Shown here one piece after another: positions 24,826 through 32,069 of a DNA stretch of 32,278 nucleotides (its first letter is position 1; each line of letters starts with the position of its first letter). Source of the stretch: Myxacorys chilensis ATA2-1-KO14 (GTDB lineage Bacteria; Cyanobacteriota; Cyanobacteriia; Leptolyngbyales; Leptolyngbyaceae); assembly GCA_019359275.1 (NCBI GenBank), contig JAHHHP010000066.1:1-32278 (forward strand), read 5' to 3'. A program made the position numbers and the translations under genes. Below the pieces are notes generated by a model. The model searched no databases. It was not told the DNA's origin and was given only the letters and a program-made list of their open reading frames with translations.

Positions 24826-25779
24826 TCACTCATTCAGCAGCAGAGTTTGAAATTCTGAGAGCGAAGTTAGTACAGTCGCTTGCCTGAGCAATTGCTTTAA
24901 TCGATCTAAGTCCTCCACTTGATTAATTTGGTCGATCAATTCTGGTGATACTTCCCCAAAGCGCACATCCAAAACTTCTGTCACCGAATCACGGGCATTC
25001 TGTAATTTGCCGCGCTCAATCGCAAATCGCTCAATCGTCGTCAGGTAAGGCATAGCATTTTCAGCTCCAAAACGGCGAACTTCAGTGTCGAAAATTTGGT
25101 CTAGCTCTGGTGGTAGCGTCATCATTAAATCGACTAGCCGAAACAGCTCTAGAATGGTGTCTTCACTATATCCTAACGCCTGCATTCCTTGAACCAGTCG
25201 CAACTTCCACGCTAACCGCTCTTCAGAATCACCGCTCGTTTTCTGAGTATACAAATGCGCTCGAACTAGCATTGCATAAGGGTTCAGACTCTGCTCTAAA
25301 AACTCCCACTGCAATTCGTAATCCAAGAGTTTGACGATCGGGAACTCAATTCCAACTCGACAGCCCCACAATGTGGAGTGATAGGTTTGCGGTCGCCAAT
25401 TGGGTTGATCATCCCCTAATACTGCTAAGCTCACGACCTCTCGATTGTAGCGGTCAAAGACTCGGTAGCTGTAGGTGTACATTCGCTTAGCAAATTCAGA
25501 ATCATACTGACTCTGAACTTCTACATGAATCAGAACCCAAGTTTCTTGTCCATCTCGTCTCCACACTTTAACCAGCTTATCGACAAATCGCTTGCCGATC
25601 TCTGCATCCCGCACCACTTGCTGAAACTCTGAGTCTAACGATTCGTAGCTCAATTGCCAATCAATCTCAGCATGAATCTGAGGAAAAAAGAAGGCGAGGA
25701 ATGGCTCGAAATAGCGTTCTAGCGCTTCTTTCCAAGGAGCATCGTAATTAGCGGAAGGAGCAGTAGGCACAGCAGTCAC
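24826..25779 (-). CDS. Rpn-family putative transposase/nuclease with C-terminal DUF4351
   Basis: 317 residues from a GTG at 25779. The N-terminal half is a PD-(D/E)xK nuclease fold of the Rpn / PDDEXK family: FFFPQIHAEIDW, KRFVDKLVKV (D67) and WVLIHVEVQSQ (E87-x-Q89), then FAKRMYTYSYRVFDRYNREV. The C-terminal QNARDSVTEVLDVRFGEVSP ... LIDQINQVEDLDRLKQLLRQA is DUF4351. These genes are multicopy in cyanobacteria. Rpn proteins stimulate recombination and some are toxic or defence nucleases. It is unrelated by position to the cassette array. Confidence 0.85.
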   Translation of the reverse strand: MTAVPTAPSANYDAPWKEALERYFEPFLAFFFPQIHAEIDWQLSYESLDSEFQQVVRDAEIGKRFVDKLVKVWRRDGQETWVLIHVEVQSQYDSEFAKRMYTYSYRVFDRYNREVVSLAVLGDDQPNWRPQTYHSTLWGCRVGIEFPIVKLLDYELQWEFLEQSLNPYAMLVRAHLYTQKTSGDSEERLAWKLRLVQGMQALGYSEDTILELFRLVDLMMTLPPELDQIFDTEVRRFGAENAMPYLTTIERFAIERGKLQNARDSVTEVLDVRFGEVSPELIDQINQVEDLDRLKQLLRQATVLTSLSEFQTLLLNE

Positions 25780-25867
25780 TCATTTCGGGACACGGATTAC
25801 TATATCGCTGGTAGAAGAGCGATTCAGCATCACTTCAATTGCTTTAATGGCTTTAATGGCTAGTTAA

Positions 25868-25892
25868 AAACCATGACAAGATGTCATGGTTT
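25868..25892. other. Candidate parS centromere site upstream of parA
   Basis: Perfect 11-bp arms AAACCATGACA (25868-25878) and TGTCATGGTTT (25882-25892) around AGA. An almost identical 25-bp palindrome lies inside parB at 27225-27249. Two copies confined to a par locus point to the ParB binding site. Confidence 0.75.
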
Positions 25893-26028
25893 CAAAGTGA
25901 GGTAGGAAATTGTAGATTTAGAAGTGAGAATCAGAGATTGCATCAACTTCTTACGCGAAGACAGTATTCAAAAATATTTCAGCTAAAATTCAGAAGCTTT
26001 GAAAATCATAGGAATATGTAAGCCATTC

Positions 26029-26622
26029 ATGATTCTTACAGTTGCATCGTTCAAGGGTGGCGTTGGGAAGAGTACATCCGCCATTCATCTTGCTGCTTAT
26101 TTACAGCAGAAAGCTCCAACACTGCTCATTGACGGAGATGTAAATCGATCTGTTACAAATTGGGCAACCCGTGGCAATCCTTCCTTTAAAGTGGTGGATG
26201 AACGTCAGGCTGCTAAATATGCAAGGAGTTACGAGCATATTGTGATTGACACGCCTGCTAGACCAAGCCACGAAGACCTCAAAGCATTGGTAGATGGATG
26301 TGATCTGTTAATTATTCCGTCGAGTCCTGATGCTTTTGCGCTTGATGCCTTAATGCTCACTGTCGATGCGTTGGTGGAGTTGGATAGTGATCGCTATAAA
26401 ATCTTACTCACCATCATTCCTCCAGCGCCTTCAAAGGAAGGAGAGAAAGCACGAGTAAGCCTGACTCAGGCAGGGCTTCCAGTTTTTAAGACAGGTATTC
26501 GACGACTCATCGCATTTCAGCGTTCTGCGCTATTGGGCGTTCCGATTAATGAAGTTGACGATCCTCGCGCAAAGCAGGGCTGGGAAGATTATCAAAAGGT
26601 TGGAAAAGAGATATTGTCATGA
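26029..26622 (+). CDS. parA: ParA-family partition ATPase
   Basis: The ATG at 26029 (MILTVASFKGGVGKSTSAIH) gives 197 residues; the frame runs ten codons further upstream from a TTG that fits the family less well. The deviant Walker A KGGVGKST (9-16), LLIDGDVNRSVTNW and HIVIDTPARPS are the ParA signature. The short length without an N-terminal HTH places it with the compact plasmid ParA group. It forms the ATP-dependent carrier that moves plasmid copies over the nucleoid. Its stop overlaps the parB start as ATGA. Confidence 0.92.
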   Translation: MILTVASFKGGVGKSTSAIHLAAYLQQKAPTLLIDGDVNRSVTNWATRGNPSFKVVDERQAAKYARSYEHIVIDTPARPSHEDLKALVDGCDLLIIPSSPDAFALDALMLTVDALVELDSDRYKILLTIIPPAPSKEGEKARVSLTQAGLPVFKTGIRRLIAFQRSALLGVPINEVDDPRAKQGWEDYQKVGKEILS

Positions 26623-27407
26623 GCAATTTTGATGCCATCATTCGGGCAGCGAAGGGAAATGCAGAGCCGGAAAGTAAAGAGAGCAGTCTGCTGAAACTCA
26701 CAAACCCCGTAAAGAGCGACATGAACTCAGTGCAATCAGTGAGAGCACTTGAGGATATTCTCGAGCGAGAAACGAATACTCGTGAATTGAACCAGTCTCA
26801 CGTTGAAGCATTGGCGGAGTCGATATCCGTGCTAAGTCTGCTAGAACCTTTAGTTCTGGATGAGCAAAACCGCCTTTTGGCTGGAGCACATCGTTTGGCA
26901 GCCATTAAGTTGCTGAGAGACCAGAACGCAACTGCTTACAAAAAGCTTTTTCTGTCTAATCTGATTCCGGTGCAAGTTTTACCCTTTGACGCAGAACAAG
27001 AGCCAGACCGGGCATTGCAAGTCGAAATTGCGGAGAACGAGCATCGCCGAGACTATACACCAAAAGAGGTGAGAGCGCTGGCAAATCGGCTGAGATCGTC
27101 GGGCTATGTCGACCAGCCTGGTAGACCCGCGAAAGGAGCTAAAGCATTACGTCCTGCCTTAGAAGTGATTGTGGGAAAGAGTCTGAGAACGGTTCAACGG
27201 TATCTGAATGAGGAGCAAAATAAAAAACCACGACAAGATGTCATGGTTTCTGAAAAGAAGATTTTGCATCAGGCGCTCAAGAAGTTGCAGGAGTGGGAGT
27301 CGATGAGTGATTCTGAGACGCTGACTCCTAAGCGTCGATCGCTAAGCAAGCAACTCCCTAAGCTGATGAGACTGGTTGAAGAGGTAATCAGCGAGATTGA
27401 ATCTTAA
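26619..27407 (+). CDS. parB: ParB-like partition protein
   Basis: 262 residues. The ParB/Srx nuclease-like N-domain has TRELNQSHVEALAESI, LEPLVLDEQNRLLAGAHRLA (the G-x-x-R box) and EIAENEHRRDYTPKEV, followed by an HTH-like stretch (RPALEVIVGKSLRTVQRYLNE) and a charged helical C-terminus for dimerisation. It should bind parS and stimulate ParA. The second copy of the 25-bp palindrome lies within its own coding sequence (27225-27249), just after the HTH. Confidence 0.9.
   Translation: MSNFDAIIRAAKGNAEPESKESSLLKLTNPVKSDMNSVQSVRALEDILERETNTRELNQSHVEALAESISVLSLLEPLVLDEQNRLLAGAHRLAAIKLLRDQNATAYKKLFLSNLIPVQVLPFDAEQEPDRALQVEIAENEHRRDYTPKEVRALANRLRSSGYVDQPGRPAKGAKALRPALEVIVGKSLRTVQRYLNEEQNKKPRQDVMVSEKKILHQALKKLQEWESMSDSETLTPKRRSLSKQLPKLMRLVEEVISEIES
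27225..27249. other. Second candidate parS site, inside parB
   Basis: AAACCACGACA (27225-27235) and TGTCATGGTTT (27239-27249) around AGA, 10 of 11 pairs; it differs from the upstream copy only at one base. It encodes KPRQDVMV of ParB. Confidence 0.72.
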
Positions 27408-27446
27408 AGCTCCAAGTCATAATTCTCCGCTATTTTAACAATCCGG

Positions 27447-27881
27447 TCAGACTCGCCGCATTAAAATTACGTTTAATCCTTGGCTGCGATAGCGAGTGTA
27501 ACGCTCCCGTACATCCACTGGACCCTCTTGTGCTGTAATTTCTTCAAATCCAATGCGGTGATAAAACGCCTGCAAATGGCTCCAAGGAATACAGTAGCAT
27601 GGCTGATTCGCAAGCTCGATCACGACGTGCTCTAGAAGTTTGGAACCAATACCTTGACCCTGAAAGGTTGGCTCAACTTGCATACCCCGTAGTGCCACAT
27701 ATCCAGCTTCCGGACAAAGTTGAGCTGTGCCAATCACTTGCTGATCCTCGAGTGCAACAAACACGGTTGCTGTCGAATTCAAACTGCCTGGGTATTTGAC
27801 TTTGCCATAGAACCTTTCCACAGCGTCATATTCGCCAGGGTCCGCCTTCCGAATCACAATTCCCTTCATTCGTAGCCTCAT
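27447..27881 (-). CDS. GNAT-family N-acetyltransferase
   Basis: 144 residues from the ATG at 27881; an ATG at 27869 has a GAGG site and would give 140. Landmarks are VFVALEDQQVIGTAQL, the acetyl-CoA loop VEPTFQGQGIGSKLLEHV (Q-G-Q-G-I-G) and FYHRIGFEEI. The form is that of ElaA/PhnO-like small acetyltransferases. Its substrate is unknown. It lies at the far end of the second, decayed integron, but I see no attC next to it, so cassette origin is only suspected. Confidence 0.87.
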   Translation of the reverse strand: MRLRMKGIVIRKADPGEYDAVERFYGKVKYPGSLNSTATVFVALEDQQVIGTAQLCPEAGYVALRGMQVEPTFQGQGIGSKLLEHVVIELANQPCYCIPWSHLQAFYHRIGFEEITAQEGPVDVRERYTRYRSQGLNVILMRRV

Positions 27882-28214
27882 GTCTCAATCAATTAAAGCA
27901 GTTTTCTAATGCAGGGCTCCAAAAAATTGATCCCAGACGGCACCAATTCTACTCAATCAGGTTACTTTCGCGATCTCAGAAATCGTGACGTAGAATGTGT
28001 CGATTTGCCTAATATAGTCCCTATCAAAAAAGGGATATATTTTTGGCAGTTTCAGCTTTCTCTTGAAGGCTTTGATCTTCCTAGCTTTCAGGTCGCGATG
28101 GGAGAAGGGAAAACGCTCTATCAAAAAACGGTCGGTTTTTAATAAGGGTTGGTGCAGGATGGATAGTCCTAAGAACATGACCATACAGTACACCTCAGAG
28201 CAGATTGTTAGCAA
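27882..28214. other. Stretch of unclear content left of the HEPN-like gene
   Basis: Frames exist on both strands (27909-28142 plus; 27957-28214 minus) but neither looks like a protein family I know. GTTAGCA at 28207-28213 could be the end of a degenerate attC for the neighbouring gene, but no matching left arm was found. Confidence 0.35.
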
Positions 28215-28874
28215 TTATCTTTGATATGCAAGTAGCAGAATGTTGATGGATGGAATATATAACTGAGACAAATCGCCATTAATGCTACCTCCTATTTGCG
28301 ACTTTAAAGACACATGAGCATCCACATTACGACGAATATCTGATAACACTGTGATAGCATCCTTGAGAAAAATGCGCTCTGCGCTACTAATCTTCGACTT
28401 TGCCTCTAGTCTTTCAAGATTATTCTTATATTTGCCAAGCGTTCCAGTATTGATTTCGTAAGGATGATTAATATTGAGCCGAGTTAATTCCTGTTGGAGC
28501 CATACATTAATTGATACCAATACTCTCGTTGCTTCAATGAATCCATATACCTTCGCTGCTTCAGGTGTTGGTAATTCCTCAGAGCCTGTGACCCCCTTTT
28601 TTAGGTGGTCATTTTTGCTGATAAGCGAAATTTCATTGCTTAGAAAAACAGATTTTATTAGTGCTTCAAATCCTGTTGAAAAACGCAACCACCATACCCA
28701 GTATCCATAAGGATCATTTTCAAGAAGTAATTGTCTTTTTTGTTCTGCATCTGATGCTTCCTGAATTGCGTATGCTGATTCGTCAAACTCAAGAATGTTC
28801 AACCAAGTCACCTGATCAATCGCAAATTTGTGTAGTGCCTTAGGAAAATCACTAAAATCCTGAGTTATGGTCAT
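28215..28874 (-). CDS. Hypothetical helical protein with an HEPN-like R-x4-H motif
   Basis: 219 residues, mostly alpha-helical. Near the C-terminus SDIRRNVDAHVSL (R182-N-V-D-A-H187) has the R-x4-6-H motif of HEPN ribonucleases, in the expected place within a late helix. FSTGFEALIKSVFL also resembles HEPN-type helices. HEPN proteins are RNases or binding scaffolds in toxin-antitoxin and abortive-infection systems; activity here is not shown. No antitoxin partner (such as MNT) is adjacent. It begins 22 bases left of attC J, so it is probably the next cassette of the second array. Confidence 0.6.
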   Translation of the reverse strand: MTITQDFSDFPKALHKFAIDQVTWLNILEFDESAYAIQEASDAEQKRQLLLENDPYGYWVWWLRFSTGFEALIKSVFLSNEISLISKNDHLKKGVTGSEELPTPEAAKVYGFIEATRVLVSINVWLQQELTRLNINHPYEINTGTLGKYKNNLERLEAKSKISSAERIFLKDAITVLSDIRRNVDAHVSLKSQIGGSINGDLSQLYIPSINILLLAYQR

Positions 28875-28895
28875 TTGGTTAATACTTTTTTTGAT

Positions 28896-28987
28896 TGCTA
28901 ACGTCGTCGAGCTTACCAGCGTACGAACCAGCTTGGCTAAAAACCGGAGAAGATCGTCCGTACGTCCGGTGCAGTGAGCAGTTAGGG
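28896..28987 (-). repeat. attC recombination site J (second array)
   Basis: Left TGCTAAC, right GTTAGGG, one or two mismatches each, 92 bases. The arms ACCAGCGTACG and CGTACGTCCGGT pair around an unpaired base. It lies 33 bases downstream of the 29021 stop. Confidence 0.7.
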
Positions 28988-29020
28988 TTGAAGTGGAACA
29001 TACTAGAGCGAATCCCTGAA

Positions 29021-29311
29021 CTACCCTCTCATTGTTTTATAACCATGTTGCGCTTTCTGCTCTGCTTCAACCAGCCATTCACTGAAAGCACGGGCATCAT
29101 CACCATGCTTATAAACAACCCAAAGACGATCCCATTGAACCTGAAGCATCTCGGGAATTGCTGTAACAGGACAATCCATGGAGCGATACCAGTCATCACC
29201 TTCGCAGTAGGGCATCGAAAATTGACGAGACTCAGGTGTAAAGACAAGGGCGTATACTTCAATCTTTATTTTTAAATTTTTGTCATCTCGGCACGTGATT
29301 TCTATTTTCAC
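29021..29311 (-). CDS. Small hypothetical protein (cassette gene, second array)
   Basis: 96 residues from a GTG preceded by GAGAA. It has no recognised family. The N-terminus is strand-rich (KIEITCRDDKNLKIKIEVY) and the middle has YCEGDDWYRSMDCP, with a charged helical tail. No membrane segment or signal is seen. Its position directly upstream of attC J marks it as a cassette gene in the second array. Confidence 0.6.
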   Translation of the reverse strand: MKIEITCRDDKNLKIKIEVYALVFTPESRQFSMPYCEGDDWYRSMDCPVTAIPEMLQVQWDRLWVVYKHGDDARAFSEWLVEAEQKAQHGYKTMRG

Positions 29312-29348
29312 TGTATTTCTCTACTGCTCGAATGATGTTTTATTTGAC

Positions 29349-29419
29349 ACCTAACTATTGAGTTGAACCGCACCGAGTAAATCAAGCAGCACCAACTTTA
29401 GTTGGTAGTGCAGTTAACT
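29349..29419 (-). repeat. attC-like site, short and degenerate
   Basis: ACCTAAC at 29349-29355 is a perfect core (GTTAGGT in cassette sense). The other end, AGTTAAC in cassette sense, has one mismatch. The cassette-sense arms AACTGCAC and GTGCGGTT pair with one wobble, and ACCAACT / AGTTGGT forms a hairpin within. 71 bases, overlapping the end of the small frame at 29382-29520. Confidence 0.4.
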
Positions 29420-29520
29420 TTGCCACTGTTTGCAGCACGTCGGTTCCAACGAAATGTTCTACGGAACTGGCGTGGATGTAGTGTTCCCAACCGGTAACAT
29501 TTCTATCCAGTTCTCGTGGA
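29382..29520 (-). pseudogene. 5'-truncated cassette ORF abutting attI-2
   Basis: Reading left from attI-2, a frame encodes PRELDRNVTGWEHYIHASSV then EHFVGTDVLQTVAKLTALP and ends TKVGAA at a TGA (29382-29384). It has protein-like composition but no ATG, GTG or TTG start. The frame continues about 14 codons into attI-2 before a stop. It is either a cassette truncated at its 5' end or an ORF translated from within attI, as reported for some integrons. No family recognised. Confidence 0.4.
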
Positions 29521-29708
29521 ACTATTATTTGGACTGAAAGTCTCTGCCTAAGATCCCAAATTTAGTCGCTTAGCCCGACAGGATTTCCGCATAATACCCC
29601 TCGACAGGGATCGTAGCCCGCAATCTTCCGTATTTCTTCCAACAGAAAACATAGTGCTGTCCGTCTAAGATCCCGACTCGCAACATTACAGCGCTGGGAA
29701 TCGTCATG
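29519..29708 (-). other. attI-2, second copy of the integration site
   Basis: It matches attI-1 closely from AACTATTATTTGGACTGAAAG onward (CTGCCTAAGATCCC, TTAGCCCGACA, TTTCCGCA-AATACCCCTCGACAGGGAT, TCTTCCGTATTTCTTCCAACAGA). It has one TTTCTGCCTAAG-type repeat where attI-1 has two. The match to attI-1 begins exactly at the AA^C crossover base, and the flanks differ, as expected for two platforms holding different first cassettes. Confidence 0.82.
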
Positions 29709-29955
29709 ATGGAGCCACGACCGAGGAAACTGCTCTAAGTGAAGCATTATTCGTATCGCACTGATTGGAAAAGCTGCTACAAATCAAGGTGAAGAACTCT
29801 GTTTCCACTGGTTGCACATCTCGTGGGGACAACTGTGCTTCCTCTAGCGAAAAAGGGGTAAGAAACCCAGGCAGGGTAAAGGGAATAGATTCTTTTTGCG
29901 CTCCATCAGAAAACAAGCCTTTTTTGATGAGGCGGTAAGCATTACCCGTGAGCAT
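29704..29955 (-). CDS. Small ORF downstream of the tyrosine recombinase, probably truncated
   Basis: 83 residues; it starts 12 bases after the recombinase stop. The first 60 residues (MLTGNAYRLIKKGLFSDGAQ...) look protein-like. The end is antisense to the intI relic and attI-2, so the original C-terminus is likely replaced. No family recognised. Confidence 0.3.
   Translation of the reverse strand: MLTGNAYRLIKKGLFSDGAQKESIPFTLPGFLTPFSLEEAQLSPRDVQPVETEFFTLICSSFSNQCDTNNASLRAVSSVVAPS
29709..29764 (+). pseudogene. intI relic (5' end only)
   Basis: It begins MEPRPRKLL, matching intact IntI (MEPRPRKLIE), then hits a TAA. A short internal deletion relative to intact intI follows, then GTGAAGCATTATTCGTATCG resumes the match to the KHYSYRTE region for about 30 bases. 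Beyond 29765 no intI similarity is seen. This integrase is dead. Confidence 0.8.
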
Positions 29956-29966
29956 CTGCCATCCGA

Positions 29967-30566
29967 TTACAATTCCAGTTCATAAATCTGGGCAATCTCC
30001 TCGGCTTGAATCCCCAGATACGCTAATGTCTGCTGCTGTGTTGCATGCCCAAACGCTTCCATCAGCAACGGGACTGCTGTTCCACGCTCCAGTCGCTGCC
30101 AGTAGCCCCAAGTCTTGCGCAAGCTGTGGCTACCATACTTGCCTTTCAATCCCACATGCTGACACCACGTTTTGACCATTGTGCTTACAGTGGGAACCGT
30201 CAAGCAACCGCGCTTGCCCTGGAATAGGAACGCCTCATCGGGAAGGGGACAGGTATCGAGATGCTGAGCAATCGCCTTGACCACCGCTCCATTCACTGTG
30301 ACAGAGCGGAACTTTCCCGTTTTGCTCTGCTTCACCCGCAGCACATCGCCGGGTTGCAGGGTGCGCACCTGACCCACTGTCAATGAGAGCAATTCATTCG
30401 CCCGGAAGGCAGTGTTAATGCTTAGCACAAACAGGCAAAGATCACGGGGCTGATCGCGCAACAGTTTCTTAATCCGGTCGATCGCTTTTTTATCCCGGAT
30501 CGGTTCAACCGTGAGGACCGATCCGGGAAGCGGGTGATGCGGATTTTCGCCTTTTTGGAACGCCAT
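29967..30566 (-). CDS. Minimal tyrosine recombinase (catalytic domain only)
   Basis: 199 residues with the complete catalytic set: R55 (AFRANELLSL), K82 or K85 (KQSKTGKFRSV), H147 and R150 (HSLRKTWGYW), H174 (FGHATQQQT) and Y183 (LAYLGI). It lacks the N-terminal core-binding domain of IntI or XerC-type enzymes and the IntI patch, so it is a different family of small recombinases, one seen widely in bacterial plasmids and genomes. Its upstream region holds paired inverted repeats (30579-30625 and 30703-30732) and, beyond them, the third attI-like block. It could act on those repeats or on cassette-type sites. Confidence 0.85.
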   Translation of the reverse strand: MAFQKGENPHHPLPGSVLTVEPIRDKKAIDRIKKLLRDQPRDLCLFVLSINTAFRANELLSLTVGQVRTLQPGDVLRVKQSKTGKFRSVTVNGAVVKAIAQHLDTCPLPDEAFLFQGKRGCLTVPTVSTMVKTWCQHVGLKGKYGSHSLRKTWGYWQRLERGTAVPLLMEAFGHATQQQTLAYLGIQAEEIAQIYELEL

Positions 30567-30578
30567 GCCAGCCTCAAA

Positions 30579-30625
30579 TTTTTCACTAAGTTATCACAGC
30601 TTATAGCCAATAACTTAATGAAAAA
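30579..30625. repeat. Inverted repeat in the promoter region of the small recombinase
   Basis: TTTTTCACTAAGTTAT (30579-30594) and ATAACTTAATGAAAAA (30610-30625) are inverse copies with one mismatch. Related half-sites TTCACTAAGTT and AAGTTAATGAA recur at 30703-30713 and 30722-30732. These are likely recombinase or regulator binding sites. Confidence 0.6.
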
Positions 30626-30759
30626 AGTTACTCCGAAAAATCAGCGAGGACAGAAAACAGCGCTGAACACTATGTAGGACAAAGAACACAGCCGATTTCC
30701 GATTCACTAAGTTTTTCGCAGAAGTTAATGAAATGGACAAGTCAGTTAAAGACGAATTG

Positions 30760-31046
30760 AACGGGATCTGAGAATCGAGTAGTACAAGCTTGCTTCTCAA
30801 AGAAATACTGAAGTTTTCTGTCTAACCGGCTGTCGGAAGGGTATTATGCGGAACATCTGTCGATCTAAGTGTTCCAAACTCCAGAGTTAGGCAGAAACAG
30901 TCGGTCTAATGCCCGGAATTAAGACACTATGCTGACATAGAGCAGTCTAAATATCCGTTCTGGCAGATTAGCTGACGATTTTCTTCCTAGTGCATCAAAT
31001 CGGGGTATTAGAGAGAAAGAGTCGTCCTAATCGATAGTTAGGCTGA
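30760..31046 (+). other. attI-3, diverged inverted attI-like block
   Basis: Its reading matches the reverse complement of attI-1 and attI-2 in order: CGGGATCTGAG, AAAGAAATACTGAAG, CTGTCGGAAGGGTATTATGC, CTGTCGATCTAAG, then TTAGGCAGAAACAGTCGGTC at about 30887 and ATTAGAGAGAAAGAGTCGTC at about 31009. The similarity is partial but colinear over about 250 bases. Orientation is opposite to attI-1, so its cassette side faces right, toward the gene at 31075. Confidence 0.6.
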
Positions 31047-31074
31047 AAATTGATACAAACTAAGGACATGACAA

Positions 31075-31836
31075 ATGGAATCTACTTCTAAGAAAGGAGA
31101 CAAGCCTAGGCTTAAAGACACAGTTGAAATTTGTCAAAGCTTTCTAAATATCCTTCGAGATTCTTCAATATTTTTAATATTTCTCCTGCTTTTACTAAAT
31201 CCTGGGGTTATTAATAAAATTCTAAATAAAGCTGGTTTTGTGGAAGGAGAAATAGCTGGCTTTAAGTGGAAGAAACAGCTTGAAAAAACTGATGATAGAT
31301 TAATTGAGGCTACAAATCAAATTGATATTCTAAGGAAGAGACTAGAAGAATCAAATAACGCCATATCTAAGCTAAACGAAGACAAAATTAAAGATCAAGG
31401 AATTGAGGAACAGATAAACAAAAATCAAGAAGCTCTCCGAGGGGCAAGCTCTGTTAATTCTGGAATACAAACCACCTTAGAAGCTAATACTTCACTTTTA
31501 AATCCAAGAGTAAATACAGGACTTGATTCCCTAGTCAATATTGTAAACGAATATAAAATCCAAATTTTTTATAATGAAAGTAAACCCGACCAAAAAAAAG
31601 TGGCTTTTGAAGTAAAGGATGCTTTAGAGAAATCAGGCGTTAAATCTACTATTCAGGTTCTTCCTCAGCTTGACAAAGCATCTTCTAATCAAATCCGATA
31701 CTTTGCCGAGACTGAGAGGGAAGTAGCATATGCTTTGCAAAATGTATTAGGAGAGGCTTACCCTAAGCGCAGCTTTAAGTTACAAACTGTCTACACTTCA
31801 TCTCCCGGTTCAATTTCAATCTTTTTAGAATCCTAG
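31075..31836 (+). CDS. Membrane-anchored coiled-coil protein with C-terminal alpha/beta domain
   Basis: 253 residues with an AAGGA site 8 bases before the ATG. A hydrophobic helix SIFLIFLLLLLNPGVI lies at about 30-45 and a long coiled coil at about 65-125 (DRLIEATNQIDILRKRLEES...). The C-terminal 90 residues, IQIFYNESKPDQKKVAFEVK ... IRYFAETEREVAYALQNVLG, resemble the LytR_C-like strand-helix fold found at the ends of many envelope or signalling proteins. It is visibly AT-rich compared with its neighbours. Function unknown; it would sit in the inner membrane with the coiled coil on one side. It begins just beyond attI-3. Confidence 0.7.
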   Translation: MESTSKKGDKPRLKDTVEICQSFLNILRDSSIFLIFLLLLLNPGVINKILNKAGFVEGEIAGFKWKKQLEKTDDRLIEATNQIDILRKRLEESNNAISKLNEDKIKDQGIEEQINKNQEALRGASSVNSGIQTTLEANTSLLNPRVNTGLDSLVNIVNEYKIQIFYNESKPDQKKVAFEVKDALEKSGVKSTIQVLPQLDKASSNQIRYFAETEREVAYALQNVLGEAYPKRSFKLQTVYTSSPGSISIFLES

Positions 31837-32003
31837 CAATTTCAATATTCGGTAATGTTCTAGGTTGTGTTGATATTTCAGCGAAGTTCAATCAGCAAGG
31901 CTGTGAAATAAAAAGCCACTTCTAATGGTTTGTTGTATTCCTGACTCATGTTTGCAGCATCTTTAACAAGTGAGACACTCATTGCGACATTTCCCTTAAA
32001 ACC

Positions 32004-32022
32004 TTGCTAAAGCAACTTTTTT
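32004..32022 (+). terminator. Weak candidate terminator after the coiled-coil gene
   Basis: TTGCT-AA-AGCAA stem of 5 bp followed by CTTTTTT. The stem is short and 170 bases after the stop, so this is tentative. Confidence 0.3.
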
Positions 32023-32041
32023 GCCTTTAGGGAATCTATGG

Positions 32042-32059
32042 ATATGATGTACGTCATAT
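32042..32059. promoter_or_regulatory. Palindromic operator candidate of the XRE-defence operon
   Basis: ATATGATGT / ACGTCATAT, 8 of 9 pairs, centred on GTAC. It lies 10 bases before the XRE ATG, so binding there would block transcription or translation; autoregulation by the XRE protein is inferred. Confidence 0.6.
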
Positions 32060-32069
32060 TCTGCATGCA

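Noticed and set aside
27909..28214. Two opposing small frames as a transposase remnant
   Set aside because: Neither shows a DDE or HUH motif, and there are no flanking inverted repeats.
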